Origin: Roseiarcus sp963770035
GTDB taxonomy: Bacteria > Pseudomonadota > Alphaproteobacteria > Rhizobiales > Beijerinckiaceae
Direction of reading: 5' to 3'
Assembly: GCA_963770035.1 (NCBI GenBank)
Contig: CAVYON010000065.1
Location: 1-64,000 of the forward strand
Length of the DNA stretch: 64,000 bases
Below the pieces are notes generated by a model. The model was not told the origin of the DNA. It saw nothing but the letters and a program-made list of their open reading frames with translations, and did no database searches. Position numbers and translations under genes: made by a program. This document shows positions 47,622-57,344 of the stretch, one piece after another. The stretch's first letter is position 1, and the number at the start of each line of letters is the position of its first letter.

Positions 47622-49191
47622 TCAAATGCTGTTCGACTTCATTTGATCCGCGATGTAGTCCGCCTGACGGATCGCGAGCGTCACAATCGTGAGCGTCGGA
47701 TTCTCGGCGCCGCCGGTGGTGAACTGGCTGCCGTCCGAGACGAACAGATTGTTGATGTCGTGGGTCTGGCCATGCTTGTTCACCACGCCGTCGCGCGCGT
47801 TCGCGCTCATCCGGTTCGTGCCGAGATTGTGCGTCGAGGGATAGGGCGGCGTCGGGAAGGTGCGCGTAGCTCCGACCGCCTCGTAGAGCGCCTTCCCTTG
47901 AGCAAAGGCGTGGTTTCGCATGGCGGCGTCGTTGGGGTGGTCGTCGAAATGCACGTCGACGACGGGGAGCCCCCACTTGTCCTTCTTGTCGCTGAGCGTG
48001 ATCCGGTTCGTCTCCTGCGGCATGTCCTCGCCGACGATCCACATCCCGGCCATATTGGAGTAGCCGTCGAGCGCGGTGGTGAACTCCCGGCCCCAGGCGC
48101 CCGGATCGAGGAAAGCCGCCATGAAGGGAATGCCGAGCGAGAGCGTTTCGAGCTCATACCCGCCGACGAACCCGCGGCTCGAATTGTTGCGCGCTTCGTC
48201 GCGGATGATGCCGGCCATGGTCGTCCCACGATACATGTGAACCGGTTTGTCGAAGATCGCATAAACCGATCCAGTCGTGTGGCGCATGTAGTTGCGGCCG
48301 ACCTGGCCCGAGGAATTGGCGAGGCCGTCGGGAAATTTCGCCGACGCGGAATTCAGCAGAAGCCGCGGGCTCTCGAGCGAGTTGCCGGCGACCGCCACGA
48401 TCCGCGCCTTCTGCCGCTGCAGTTTGCCCTCCGCGTCGAAGTAGGTCACGCCGGTCACCTTCCCCGAAGCGTCGTGCTCGATCTGCGCGACATGCGAACT
48501 CGGGGCGGACCTCCATGTTTCCTGTGGCCTCGCCCTTCGGGATCTCGGTATAGAGCGTCGACCACTTCGCACCCCACTTGCAGCCCTGGAAGCAGAAACC
48601 CGTCTGGTGGCAGGCGACGCGACCGTCGCCCGGGACAGAATTGATCGCCATCCGCCCCGTGTGACACTCCTTGTAACCGAGCTTGTCGGCCCCTGCCTTG
48701 AAGACCTTGAAGTTATTGTTGCCCGGCAGACCCGGCAGGTCGCCGGTGCGGGTCACTCGCATCTTGGCCTCCGCCTTGGCGTAATAGGGTTCGAGCTCCG
48801 CGAGCGTCAGTGGCCAGTCCAGCAGGTTCGCGCCCGGAACAGTGCCGTAGGTCGAGGCCGTCTTGAACTCGTGATCCTGGAGCCGGAGCGAAGCGCCCGC
48901 CCAGTGGGTCGTCGTTCCGCCGACCGATTTGACGATCCAGGCGGGCAGGTTCGGGAAGTTCTTGTGCACCCGCCAGCTGCCCGAGGTCGTGCGCATGTCC
49001 GTCCACGCGAGTTGGGCGAAGCTCGCCCATTCGTCGTTGATGAAGTCCGGGAAGTCGTAGCGCTTGCCCGCTTCAATGACGACGACCTTCACGCCCTTCT
49101 GCGCCAGCTCGTTGCCGAGCGTCCCACCGCCGGCGCCGGACCCCACGATAACGACGACGCTGTCGTCGTTCAGATCGAATTTCGCTGCCAT
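47622..49191 (-). CDS. GMC-type FAD dehydrogenase large subunit, frameshifted near 48505
   Basis: About 522 residues. FAD-binding VVVIVGSGAGGGTLGNELAQ at the N-terminus, KSVGGTTTHWAGASLRLQDH, the Cys-rich QTGFCFQGCKWGAKWS, and a C-terminal GMC domain ending HNLGTNRMSANARDGVV and FVSDGSQFTTGGAENPTL. This is the family of membrane-bound gluconate, sorbitol and fructose dehydrogenases. The frame breaks after NMEVRP; one base removed gives SSHVAQIEHDASGKVTGVTY. It is encoded directly after its Tat-exported small subunit. The cytochrome c subunit usual in such enzymes is not in this window. Confidence 0.82.
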
Positions 49192-49229
49192 GTCCGTTTC
49201 CTCGCCTGATTCTGGTTTTGCTGGCGACG

Positions 49230-49776
49230 TCAGAGCCAGGTGATGTCGTTGAAGCCGCGCTCGATATAGCCGCCCTTCGAGAAGGACTTCGCCCTCGTAG
49301 CCGAAGATCGGCCAGATCTCCTGCTGGTTGTAGAGCGACACGACGAGGCCGGAGCGGATCGTCTCGAACATCGGATTGTGGGCCTGCCCCTTGAGCAGGG
49401 CGACACGGTCGGCTTCCCAGCCCTGCCCGACATAGCCTCCGGGCCCAGCGGCGCCGTCGAGCGCGGCGACGAACGCCTCAATTTCGGCTTTCGTCGCCGG
49501 ATCGGCCGCGGCCTTCTCGTCATAGGATTTCACCGCGATTGCGTAATTGCGGTCCGGGACCCTGTCGTGCGGATAGATGTCGCGCGCGACCAGGATCAGG
49601 GTCCGCATCGTCTCCGGCTTCAGGCCCTTGACCTCGAGTCCCCAGGCTTCTCCAATGTTGAGCAGCGCTCCCGTCGAGGTGATCGCGATGGCGGCGGCGT
49701 ATCCGCCGGCCGCGGCCGATCTTTGCAGAAACCCGCGGCGGGACAACGCGCCCCTTGTCGACTCTCCGATCGTCAT
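49230..49776 (-). CDS. Tat-exported small subunit of GMC dehydrogenase, frameshifted near 49275
   Basis: About 181 residues from 49776, preceded by GGAGGAGAC. A twin-arginine signal LSRRGFLQRSAAAGGYAAAI leads a gluconate 2-dehydrogenase subunit 3-like domain (LILVARDIYPHDRVPDRNYA, FVAALDGAAGPGGYVGQGW). Near the end the frame is lost after FGYEGE; removing one A gives SFSKGGYIERGFNDITWL and the stop at 49230, 38 bp before the large subunit start. In this family the small subunit carries the folded large subunit through the Tat system. Confidence 0.78.
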
Positions 49777-49834
49777 GGCTGTCTCCTCCAATTTGTAAGT
49801 TATTAATCTGTATTTTTTCGGTTTGTCCCGCCGC

Positions 49835-50230
49835 TTACTGGTAGTGACCATGCTTTTGCAGCACTTCGATTTTGTAACCGTCAGGATCTCCCACGAAGAA
49901 GAAACGCGCGATCAGGGTCTCGTCGCGGGTGAACTCGACGATCTTGCGCGGGTTGAGCCCCTCCGCCTCGAAACGGCGGTGCTCCGCGTCGAGGTCGTCA
50001 ACCACTACAGCGAAGTGGCCGTAGCCAGCGCCGAGCTCGTATGGCTCAGCGCGGCCTTTGTTGATCGTCAGCTCGACCTCGAAAGGCGACTGGGCGTTCG
50101 CGAGATAGACGAGCGTGAAGTCCGGGAAATCGAGCCGATGCGTCGGCTCGAGCCCGAAGGCCTTCTGGTAGAACGCCAGAGACCGCACCTCATCAAGGAC
50201 GCGCACCATCAGGTGGATGATCTTCGCCAT
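49835..50230 (-). CDS. glyoxalase I-like VOC protein
   Basis: 131 residues. VOC fold: AKIIHLMVRVLDEVRSLAFY with metal-binding His, VELTINKGRAEPYELGAGYG then HFAVVVDDLDAEH, and FFVGDPDGYKIEVLQKHGHY with the metal Glu. It resembles lactoylglutathione lyase, which detoxifies methylglyoxal with glutathione. Confidence 0.85.
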   Translation of the reverse strand: MAKIIHLMVRVLDEVRSLAFYQKAFGLEPTHRLDFPDFTLVYLANAQSPFEVELTINKGRAEPYELGAGYGHFAVVVDDLDAEHRRFEAEGLNPRKIVEFTRDETLIARFFFVGDPDGYKIEVLQKHGHYQ

Positions 50231-50324
50231 TCGCTCTCACGCCGGAGGACGCCGCTTCTGCGACATGATGACGCAAGCCTAATGGCTCCACCAGAGCGCG
50301 GGTGTTATTGGCATACTACGTGGT

Positions 50325-50621
50325 CTAGGCCGCTTCGGCGCGCCCCTCACCGCGCTCAACTCGCCGCGTCTCGATCGCCACGAGGCAGATGCAGCGCAAA
50401 TGAGAAGTGAAATTCGGAATCTCCCCCCACATCAGCAGGACCTCGCGATGCAGGGTCGAGATGAAGCGGGGCACCGTCATTCCCTCACCCGCAGCAATGT
50501 GCTCGAGGATGCCCCAGAACATCCTTTCCAGGCGGATGCTCGTGCATTGGCCGTTGAGCCGGATCGAGCGCGTCTCGAAGGCGTAGCTGTCAGGGGACTG
50601 GCTTGCAAAAATGCGGCACAT
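50325..50621 (-). CDS. ribbon-helix-helix domain protein (COG4321-like)
   Basis: 98 residues from the ATG at 50621 (MCRIFASQSP); a GTG/ATG six codons upstream is less likely. RSIRLNGQCTSIRLERMFWG, then GEGMTVPRFISTLHREVL is the RHH_4 fold found in many alphaproteobacteria, annotated as a transcription regulator or arylsulfotransferase-associated protein. Likely a small DNA-binding protein. Confidence 0.8.
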   Translation of the reverse strand: MCRIFASQSPDSYAFETRSIRLNGQCTSIRLERMFWGILEHIAAGEGMTVPRFISTLHREVLLMWGEIPNFTSHLRCICLVAIETRRVERGEGRAEAA

Positions 50622-50798
50622 GTTTCCTCCCTCGGCCATCTCCGGCGCTCCGGCGCGGCCATTTCGGCGCGAGCGTCCTCGCTCGCGGCCAGCGCGGACG
50701 GTCCGTCACGCGACTAGAAGTCATTCTTGCGCGGGACCGAGCGCGGGTCGAGGCGGGTCGCGCCCCGAAGGAGAGAATATTTGGACGTGGCGACGGCC

Positions 50799-51440
50799 CT
50801 ATCGGCTGAGAACAAAGTGTGTGGCGTGTTCGGTCGCCTGATGTTCGCTAACGCAGTAGCCAAGCGCCGGCAGGTCGATCCCGGCGAACATCGTTTCGCC
50901 TTGCCCGAGCACGACCGGGGACAATGCGAAATGCAGTTCGTCGATCAGCCCGGCGCGAAGATATTGACGCACCGTCTCGACGCCACCGCCGATCTTCACG
51001 TCGCGACCATTGGCGGCAAGTTTCGCCTGATCCAGCGCCGCCTCGATCCCCTCGGTCACGAAGATGAAAGTGGTGCCGCCTTCCATCTTGATCGGGTCGC
51101 GCTGATGGTGAGTCAGGACGAAGGTCGGCGCGTGATAAGGCGGGTTTGTACCCCACCAGCCCTTCCAGTTTTCATCCGGCCAGGGACCGCGGATCGGCCC
51201 GAACATGTTGCGCCCGAGGATGAAGGCGCCAAACCCGTCCATCGAACGATGTGCGTAGGCTTCATCAACGCCATCCGAACCGCCACCCTCGCCAATCATT
51301 GTCCGGAACATGCGCGTGCCGAAAAGCCACTGATGCAACTCCAGCCCGCGCTTGCCGAGGGGATTTTCAAGGCTTTGCTCCGGCCCTGCTCCGAAACCGT
51401 CGAGCGAGATCGAAAAGCCTCCAACGCGCACTTTCGTCAT
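50799..51440 (-). CDS. dihydrofolate reductase-like (RibD C-terminal) protein
   Basis: 213 residues. RibD_C/DHFR-like fold: TKVRVGGFSISLDGFGAGPE, DGFGAFILGRNMFGPIRGPW, FVLTHHQRDPIKMEGGTTF, DVKIGGGVETVRQYLRAGLI and DELHFALSPVVLGQGETMF. Proteins of this group are widespread NAD(P)H-dependent reductases of unknown substrate and are not the essential DHFR. Confidence 0.85.
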   Translation of the reverse strand: MTKVRVGGFSISLDGFGAGPEQSLENPLGKRGLELHQWLFGTRMFRTMIGEGGGSDGVDEAYAHRSMDGFGAFILGRNMFGPIRGPWPDENWKGWWGTNPPYHAPTFVLTHHQRDPIKMEGGTTFIFVTEGIEAALDQAKLAANGRDVKIGGGVETVRQYLRAGLIDELHFALSPVVLGQGETMFAGIDLPALGYCVSEHQATEHATHFVLSR

Positions 51441-51760
51441 AACGACCCCACTGCAGTGTGCGATTGAACCATCTCACCGCTACATTGGTCTCACTCCCTC
51501 TACTCTAGCGCCAACGAACGACGACGGGTCAAGCCGACGCTTTGGTGCCTTCTCCGGGAACGGCGGCAACGAGATCGGACCTCCGCTCGCATTCGAGCGC
51601 GCCCCGCCTGAGAGGCCGACCCGCCGGAGACGGAAGTGACGGCCGGCAATCGCCGCGTTGCGTCCGGCTTTCGTCGAAGCACGCCGCCTGCGGCGTCCGT
51701 CCGCAGGGCGAGGGCTTTGGCGAAAATGGCGGTCGCCCCGGGCGTTGCGAGAATGCTGGC

Positions 51761-52173
51761 CTACCAGTCAACGAACGCTTCCGCGCCGCCGAACGACAAG
51801 GGAAAGCCCTTGTAATGGGGCAGGGCGTCGGCGACGGGCAGGACGGCGTTCGCGCATTGGACGTGTGGAACCGGGGCTTGAACGCGCCTTTGGGGAGAGC
51901 GTAGGCGCTGACGCTCCGCATGCCTACGCTTGGCAGCTCCGCGTAGAGATGCGCGCCGCAATCCGCGCAGCGCATCCGCTGAGTCGTCCTCACCACCGTC
52001 GCGACGGGCTCACCGTGCGCGACCTCCACCGCTTGCCGAGGATAAATCGCCGCGGGGACGTAGGCTGCGCCGTGGGCGGCCTGGCAGTCGTCGCAATGGC
52101 AGTAGAGCTGCACCGCGGGTTCGCCCGAAATTCTCAGTCCGATGGCGCCGCAGCGGCATCCGGTTTCGATCAT
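51761..52173 (-). CDS. GFA-family (CENP-V-like) zinc protein, frameshifted near 51870
   Basis: About 137 residues. Zinc ligands CRCGAIGLRI, YCHCDDCQAAHGAAYVPA and MRCADCGAHLY define the GFA/glutathione-dependent formaldehyde-activating family. After KGAFKPRFH the frame is lost; the neighbouring frame gives VQCANAVLPVADALPHYKGF ending FGGAEAFVDW at 51761. Either two bases (AC) are inserted or one is missing. Despite the name, most such proteins act on other small thiol adducts. Confidence 0.75.
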
Positions 52174-52213
52174 TCTGACTCCTCCTCGTCTTTGAGAGGA
52201 GGGAGTCTAAGGC

Positions 52214-52245
52214 GCGGCGCTGTCAGTTTCCGTCGACAGCGCCGC
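52214..52245. terminator. strong stem-loop after the M19 dipeptidase gene
   Basis: GCGGCGCTGTC (52214-52224) and GACAGCGCCGC (52235-52245) form an 11-bp perfect stem with a 10-base loop. It touches the TAA stop of the dipeptidase gene on the minus strand. No T run follows, so it is a non-canonical or stabilising hairpin. Confidence 0.5.
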
Positions 52246-53454
52246 TTAGGCGCCGGGATAATCCTCGATCCGGCCGATCGCCGGCGGCCGCATTTTCCGG
52301 ACTTGCTTGCCGACCGCCTCAACGCGGCGCAGCACGCGTAACACGTTCGCGGACGCCATTTTCGCGAGATCGCGTTCGGAAAAACCGCGCCGTACCAGTT
52401 CCGCGAAAAGATGCGGAAAGCGGCTGACGTTCTCCAGACCCTCGGGCGAGGCGCCGCCGAAATAGTCCGAGCCGATCCCGACATGATCGACGCCGGCGGT
52501 CGCCGCGAGCCGTTCGATGTGGTCGGCGACTTGTTCCAGCGTCGCCTTCGGCGCCGCGCCGTGCTGGGATTCGAGCTGGGCCAACTGCGCCTTTGGATCC
52601 GCCGCGAGCGGAGCCTTGCCGTAGGCGTCGCGCCCGCGCCTGAGCCAGTCGCGCAGCGGCTGCGACACGAATCCGGGCACGAAAGTCGCCATGACCAAAC
52701 CGCCGTTCGCCTTCAGACGTCTCAGAACGTCGTCCGGCGCGTTGCGCGGATGATCGCACAGCGAAAAGGCGTTGGAATGCGAAAGTGAAACCGGCGCCTC
52801 GGTCACATCGAGCACGCGTCGCATCCCGTCATGCGATACGTGGGCGAGGTCGATGATGATCCCGAGCCGGTTGAGCTCGCCGATCACGGCGCGGCCGAAA
52901 GCGTTGAGGCCGTCGTTGCGGGGGGCGTCCGTCGCCGAGTTGACCCAGTCGAGCGTCTCGTTGTGGCAGAGCGTCATCAGCCGGACTCCGGCCGCATGCC
53001 AAATCCGGAGAGGGCTCAGCGAATTTTCCAGTCCGACCCCGCCCTCGACCGCAATGAACGAGGCGATCTTCCCGGCGGCCTTGGCCCGGGCGTAATCCGC
53101 CGCGCTCCGCGCCGGGTGGAAAACGTCCGGATGCGCCGCCTCGATCCGGCGGATGAGGTCGATCTGCTCAAGCGCCGTTCGGGCCGGATGAGGTGCGCCG
53201 GTGGGTTGGAACGCGGCCCAGAATTGCGCTCCGACCATACCTTCGCGCAGGCGCGGGATGTCCGTGTCGGCCTTTTCGTGCACCCGGTTCAGTTCGTAAG
53301 CAAGGACATCGCCGCGCGCCGTCTTGTCGATCCGGATGACCCAGGGCAGGTCGTTGTGGCCGTCAAATACGGGAGCGCGCTCTAGAACCGAACGCGCAAC
53401 CGCCATCGCGTTGTCGTTCCCTTGCTCGGAACGCGCAGTCGAGGTTTGGTCCAC
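52246..53454 (-). CDS. membrane dipeptidase (peptidase M19)
   Basis: 402 residues from a GTG at 53454, nine bases after the DegP stop; an ATG 16 codons later (53406) is an alternative. Renal-dipeptidase-like TIM barrel with two-zinc site: PVFDGHNDLPW (His-x-Asp), FIAVEGG (Glu), DLAHVSHDGMRRV and VSLSHSNAF (His residues) and VGIGSDYFGG (Asp). Cleaves dipeptides, including D-residue or beta-lactam-like substrates in relatives. No signal peptide is obvious. Confidence 0.88.
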   Translation of the reverse strand: MDQTSTARSEQGNDNAMAVARSVLERAPVFDGHNDLPWVIRIDKTARGDVLAYELNRVHEKADTDIPRLREGMVGAQFWAAFQPTGAPHPARTALEQIDLIRRIEAAHPDVFHPARSAADYARAKAAGKIASFIAVEGGVGLENSLSPLRIWHAAGVRLMTLCHNETLDWVNSATDAPRNDGLNAFGRAVIGELNRLGIIIDLAHVSHDGMRRVLDVTEAPVSLSHSNAFSLCDHPRNAPDDVLRRLKANGGLVMATFVPGFVSQPLRDWLRRGRDAYGKAPLAADPKAQLAQLESQHGAAPKATLEQVADHIERLAATAGVDHVGIGSDYFGGASPEGLENVSRFPHLFAELVRRGFSERDLAKMASANVLRVLRRVEAVGKQVRKMRPPAIGRIEDYPGA

Positions 53455-53463
53455 CTGCGCGGC

Positions 53464-54966
53464 TCACTCGAGCGGGATGGCGACGAAGCGCGCTACGCCT
53501 TCGCCGTTGGCGACCAACAGCAACGCCGGCTTCTTGGCATTGTCCTTCTTGGCCGCATCGATGGCCTTCGCGAGATCGCCCGGCTTCTCCACCGCCTGAT
53601 GGTTGACCTCCTCGATCACGTCCCCCGGCCTCACGCCGCGATCCGCCGCAGGGGACCCCGGCTCGACCGACGTGACGATCACACCCTTGACGGAGTCTTT
53701 GATCTTGTAGGTCTTGCGCGCATCATCCGTGATGCCGGAGAATTCCATCCCGAGGGCCTTCTGAACCGGACTCTCCAAAGCTGCGCTGTTGTCCTCGCTC
53801 GTGGCTTCAGCCGTCTTCTCGCCGTCCTCGAGGCGGCCGAGCGTCACCGATTTCGTCACCTCCTGGCCGTTTCGGACGACGACGACGTCGACCGTCTTGC
53901 CGACTGGGGTGGAGGCGACAAGGCGTGGCAGGTCGCGCGATTCCTTGATGTCTTTGCCGTCGAACTTGACGATCACGTCGCCGGCCTTGAGACCAGCGGG
54001 CTTTGCCGGGCCCTTGTCTTCGACGCCAGCGACAAGCGCGCCGCGCGCCGTTCCGAGCCCCAGGCTTTCTGCGATGGTGTCGTCGACCGGCTGGATGCGG
54101 ACCCCGAGCCAGCCGCGGCGCGTCTCATGGAACTGCTCCAGCTGAGCGATGACAGGCTGAACGGTCGCAGACGGCGTGGCGAATCCGATGCCGATCGAGC
54201 CGCCCGACGGCGACAGAATCGCTGTGTTGATGCCGATCACTTCGCCCTGCATGTTGAACAGCGGCCCCCCGGAATTCCCCTTGTTGATCGAGGCGTCGGT
54301 TTGTAGGAAGTCGTCGTAGGGGCCGCTGTCGATATTGCGGTTGCGGGCCGAAATGATGCCGGCCGTCACCGTCTCGCCCAGCCCGAACGGATTGCCGACG
54401 GCCATCACTCCGTCGCCGACGCGCGCCTTATCGCTATCGCCGAACTTGACCGATTTCAGCGGCTTGTCGCTATCCACTTTCAAGACGGCGACGTCGACCT
54501 TCGAGTCCTTGCCGATCACCTTGGCTTTCAGCTTGCGGCCGTCGGTGAAGATGACGACAATGTCGTTGGCGTCGCCGATGACGTGGTTGTTGGTGATGAC
54601 GATCCCGCTCGGATCGATGACGAATCCGGACCCCAGCGACTGCGCTTTCTGGGCGCGTGGATGCGGGACGCCGCCGTGGTTCTTGAAGAACTCCTCGAAC
54701 ATCTCGTCGAACGGCGTGCCCCTGGGAAGGTCCGGCATTGCGCTGCCGCCCTTTTCCTCGATCGTCTGGGTCGCCGAGATATTGACCACCGCGTCGTCGA
54801 CCTGTTCGGCGAGGTCGGCGAGGTTGGTAGGCCGCGCCTGGGCGAACGCTGGACCAGCCGGCGCAAGGGCAAGTGTCGCGCCGATCAGCGCCGAAGCGGC
54901 CGTCGCCGCGAGCGCGAAAGGTACGCGCCGGCGGGGCGACGCCGAAATGCGCGCGGGATGTTTCAT
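53464..54966 (-). CDS. degP: DegP/HtrA periplasmic serine endoprotease
   Basis: 500 residues from the ATG at 54966, preceded by GAGGAGGATT. An N-terminal signal peptide ends ALAPAGPAFAQA. Trypsin-like domain with catalytic His in ITNNHVIGDAND, Asp in DVAVLKVD and Ser in NKGNSGGPLFNMQG. Two PDZ domains follow (RGWLGVRIQPVDDTIAESLG and GVIVTSVEPGSPAADRGVRP). Degrades or refolds damaged envelope proteins. It is next to hflKC, a common arrangement in this class. Confidence 0.92.
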   Translation of the reverse strand: MKHPARISASPRRRVPFALAATAASALIGATLALAPAGPAFAQARPTNLADLAEQVDDAVVNISATQTIEEKGGSAMPDLPRGTPFDEMFEEFFKNHGGVPHPRAQKAQSLGSGFVIDPSGIVITNNHVIGDANDIVVIFTDGRKLKAKVIGKDSKVDVAVLKVDSDKPLKSVKFGDSDKARVGDGVMAVGNPFGLGETVTAGIISARNRNIDSGPYDDFLQTDASINKGNSGGPLFNMQGEVIGINTAILSPSGGSIGIGFATPSATVQPVIAQLEQFHETRRGWLGVRIQPVDDTIAESLGLGTARGALVAGVEDKGPAKPAGLKAGDVIVKFDGKDIKESRDLPRLVASTPVGKTVDVVVVRNGQEVTKSVTLGRLEDGEKTAEATSEDNSAALESPVQKALGMEFSGITDDARKTYKIKDSVKGVIVTSVEPGSPAADRGVRPGDVIEEVNHQAVEKPGDLAKAIDAAKKDNAKKPALLLVANGEGVARFVAIPLE

Positions 54967-55030
54967 GGCAATCCTCCTCGAAATCGTCAGCAGACCGAGA
55001 CGCGGCGCGAGCCCGCCGCAAGTACATAAG

Positions 55031-55222
55031 CTAAAGAAGCGAGCGCGAGGCCCAAACGATCGCGACGCCGACCAGCGCGGCCCCGAGGCCGACGCCGCGG
55101 AGCTTGTTTGGGTCCTCACGGGCGGCGACCGCCATGCGTTTGCGCATCTGCTCCGTGAATCCCGCCATCAGCATTCCTTCTATGGCGAAAACGAGTCCGA
55201 TCGCGGCCGCGAAGTCGCGCAT
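55031..55222 (-). CDS. DUF2065 small membrane protein
   Basis: 63 residues starting MRDFAAAIGLVFAIEGMLMA, with a second hydrophobic segment GLGAALVGVAIVWASR at the end. Two short membrane helices flank a basic loop. It follows hflC with a 1-bp gap, the usual place for DUF2065 proteins. Function unknown; presumed partner of HflKC. Confidence 0.85.
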   Translation of the reverse strand: MRDFAAAIGLVFAIEGMLMAGFTEQMRKRMAVAAREDPNKLRGVGLGAALVGVAIVWASRSLL

Positions 55223-55223
55223 C

Positions 55224-56150
55224 TCAATCCGCCTTGGCCGTCGGCGGAGGAGCCGCCGCAGACGGCGTCCCTTCGGGCGACGGCGTCGGCGTACTGAAAT
55301 AGCGGAAGAAGTCGGATTTCGGGCTGAGCAGCGTGCGCGTCTGCCCATCCTTGAAGGCGTTCTGATAGGCCTGCATCGAACGATAGAAGGCGAAGAACTC
55401 CGGATCGGCGCCGTAAGCCTCGGCAAAGATGCGGTTGCGTTCGCCGTCGCCTTCGCCCCGGATCTGCTCGGCCTTCTGCTGCGCCTGGGCGGTGATGACG
55501 GTGACCTTGCGGTCCGCTTCGGCTCGAATTTGCTGGGCCTGCTGCGACCCCTGCGCCCGGTAGGAGGCCGCGCGCTGCTGGCGCTCGGTCTGCATGCGGC
55601 GGAACACCGCCTCGGAATTCTCGGCCGGCAGGTCGGCCCGCTTGATTCGCACATCGACGACGTCGAGGCCGAAACGCTTGGCGCCGCCGATCATCTGTTC
55701 CTTGATGTCAGCCATCAGCGCATCGCGTTTGTCGCGCACGATGTCGGTGATCGACGCCCCCGAGAGGGTGCGGCGGAGCGCCGAGTTCAGCATGCCTCCG
55801 AGCTGGGCGTCGGCGCCGCGCGTGTTGAACACGGATTGATAGAAGAGCAGCGGATCCGCGATCTTGTAGCGGACGAACGCGTCGACCTCGAGTCGCTGGT
55901 TGTCCGACACGAGCACTTCCTGGCGCTCGTTGTCGAGCGCGAGGATGCGCTTGTCGATATAGACGACCGTGTCGACAAAGGGCCACTTGAAGTAGAGGCC
56001 GGGCGCGCCAATGAGGTCCCGGACCGGTTGGCCGAAGCGCAGCACCAGCGCCTGCTCCGTCGGATCGACGACGAACATCGACATCAATGCGATAACGATG
56101 GCGGCGACGGCGATCGCGACGATCGCCAGACCGGAGAAATGGCGGTTCAT
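55224..56150 (-). CDS. hflC: HflC, SPFH-domain regulator of FtsH
   Basis: 308 residues. One N-terminal membrane helix (GLAIVAIAVAAIVIALMSMF), then the SPFH/band-7 domain (VDPTEQALVLRFGQPVRDLI) and a coiled-coil tail rich in Gln, Ala and Glu (YRAQGSQQAQQIRAEADRKV). A Pro-rich end (STPTPSPEGTPSAAAPPP) is unusual but harmless. With HflK it forms the membrane cage around the FtsH protease. Its ATG overlaps the hflK stop. Confidence 0.92.
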   Translation of the reverse strand: MNRHFSGLAIVAIAVAAIVIALMSMFVVDPTEQALVLRFGQPVRDLIGAPGLYFKWPFVDTVVYIDKRILALDNERQEVLVSDNQRLEVDAFVRYKIADPLLFYQSVFNTRGADAQLGGMLNSALRRTLSGASITDIVRDKRDALMADIKEQMIGGAKRFGLDVVDVRIKRADLPAENSEAVFRRMQTERQQRAASYRAQGSQQAQQIRAEADRKVTVITAQAQQKAEQIRGEGDGERNRIFAEAYGADPEFFAFYRSMQAYQNAFKDGQTRTLLSPKSDFFRYFSTPTPSPEGTPSAAAPPPTAKAD

Positions 56151-57250
56151 TTGCCGGCCCCCGCCTTGGGCTGCAGCGCGTCAAGCGCAATGTAGGGCAC
56201 GGGCGGGCTGGTCCCGTTGGTGTCGACGATCGTCTTGTCCATCGGCCCGAGCACGCGCTCCATCGTTTCAAGATACATGCGTTCGCGCGTTACTCCCGGC
56301 GCCTTCTTGTACTGGTCGTGAATCTGGTTGTAGCGGGCCGTCTGACCCTTGGCCTCCAGGATCGTCTGCTCGCGATAGGCATTGGCTTCCGCGGTGATCC
56401 GCGACGCGCCGCCTTCGGCTTCGGGCACGACCTTGTTGGCGTAGGTTTCGGCTTCGTTGACCTGCCGCTGCTGGTCCTGCTGCGCCGCAGTGACGTCGCG
56501 GTAGGCGGAGAGGACTTGGCTGGGCGCGTCGACAGACTGGAGTTGCACCTGCTTGACCAACACGCCCGCGCGATATTCGTTGAGCAGGCTCTGCATGCGC
56601 TTCTGCACGTCATTTTCGACCGCGGCGCGGTCGGTGGTCAGGATGCCGTCGATCGTCTTGAGGCCAACGACCTCACGCATGATGCTTTCGGCCACCGCCT
56701 TGACCGTCTCGCGGGGCCTCAGAATGTTGAATACATAATCCTCGGGCTTGGCGGGATCGATCTGCCAGTTCACCCGGAAATGGACGTTGACGATGTTCTT
56801 GTCGCCGGTGAGCATCTGGCTCTCTTCCGGTACGTCAAGGTTAGCGTCGCTCCGGTAACCGACCTCGGTGATCTGCTGATCCCAGACGGGGACCTTGATC
56901 ACCGAGCCGATGGGCCACGGCCAGTTGGTGTTGAGGCCGGCGGCGGTCTTGCCGGTATAGCGGCCGAACACCAGGTTGATGCCGACCTCGTTGGGCTGGA
57001 CGGTATAGAACGTGCCCCAGGCGAACCAGACGAGTATCGCCGCCAGGATAACGAAGGCGATCGTGCGGCCGCTGAGACCCCCGCCCGGTCCAGAAGAGCC
57101 CTTGCCGCCCGGTCCGAGCCGCCCAAGCGCAGCCTGAACGCGACGAATGATTTCCTCAAGGTCGCCGGTCGGCGGCCCGGATGGCCCCTGTCCCCACGGA
57201 CCCCGCCCCGGCTGGCGCCAGGGTCCGCCGCCTTGATTGTTCCAGGACAT
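56147..57250 (-). CDS. hflK: HflK, SPFH-domain regulator of FtsH
   Basis: 367 residues from the ATG at 57250 (MSWNNQGGGPW). The Gly/Pro-rich N-terminal cytoplasmic region, one membrane helix (IAFVILAAILVWFAWGTFYT), the band-7 domain (VQPNEVGINLVFGRYTGKTA) and the coiled coil (AETYANKVVPEAEGGASRIT) are in the standard order. An in-frame extension to 57391 overlaps the upstream gene and is rejected. Confidence 0.92.
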   Translation of the reverse strand: MSWNNQGGGPWRQPGRGPWGQGPSGPPTGDLEEIIRRVQAALGRLGPGGKGSSGPGGGLSGRTIAFVILAAILVWFAWGTFYTVQPNEVGINLVFGRYTGKTAAGLNTNWPWPIGSVIKVPVWDQQITEVGYRSDANLDVPEESQMLTGDKNIVNVHFRVNWQIDPAKPEDYVFNILRPRETVKAVAESIMREVVGLKTIDGILTTDRAAVENDVQKRMQSLLNEYRAGVLVKQVQLQSVDAPSQVLSAYRDVTAAQQDQQRQVNEAETYANKVVPEAEGGASRITAEANAYREQTILEAKGQTARYNQIHDQYKKAPGVTRERMYLETMERVLGPMDKTIVDTNGTSPPVPYIALDALQPKAGAGK

Positions 57251-57344
57251 CCGATCCTCTTCGCCCCCCAGCCCCTCGCCGCAGTGGCTTATATAGGCAA
57301 GCCCAGTCACGCGGCAACGAGCCATTCCATCGCGGAGCGCGCTC

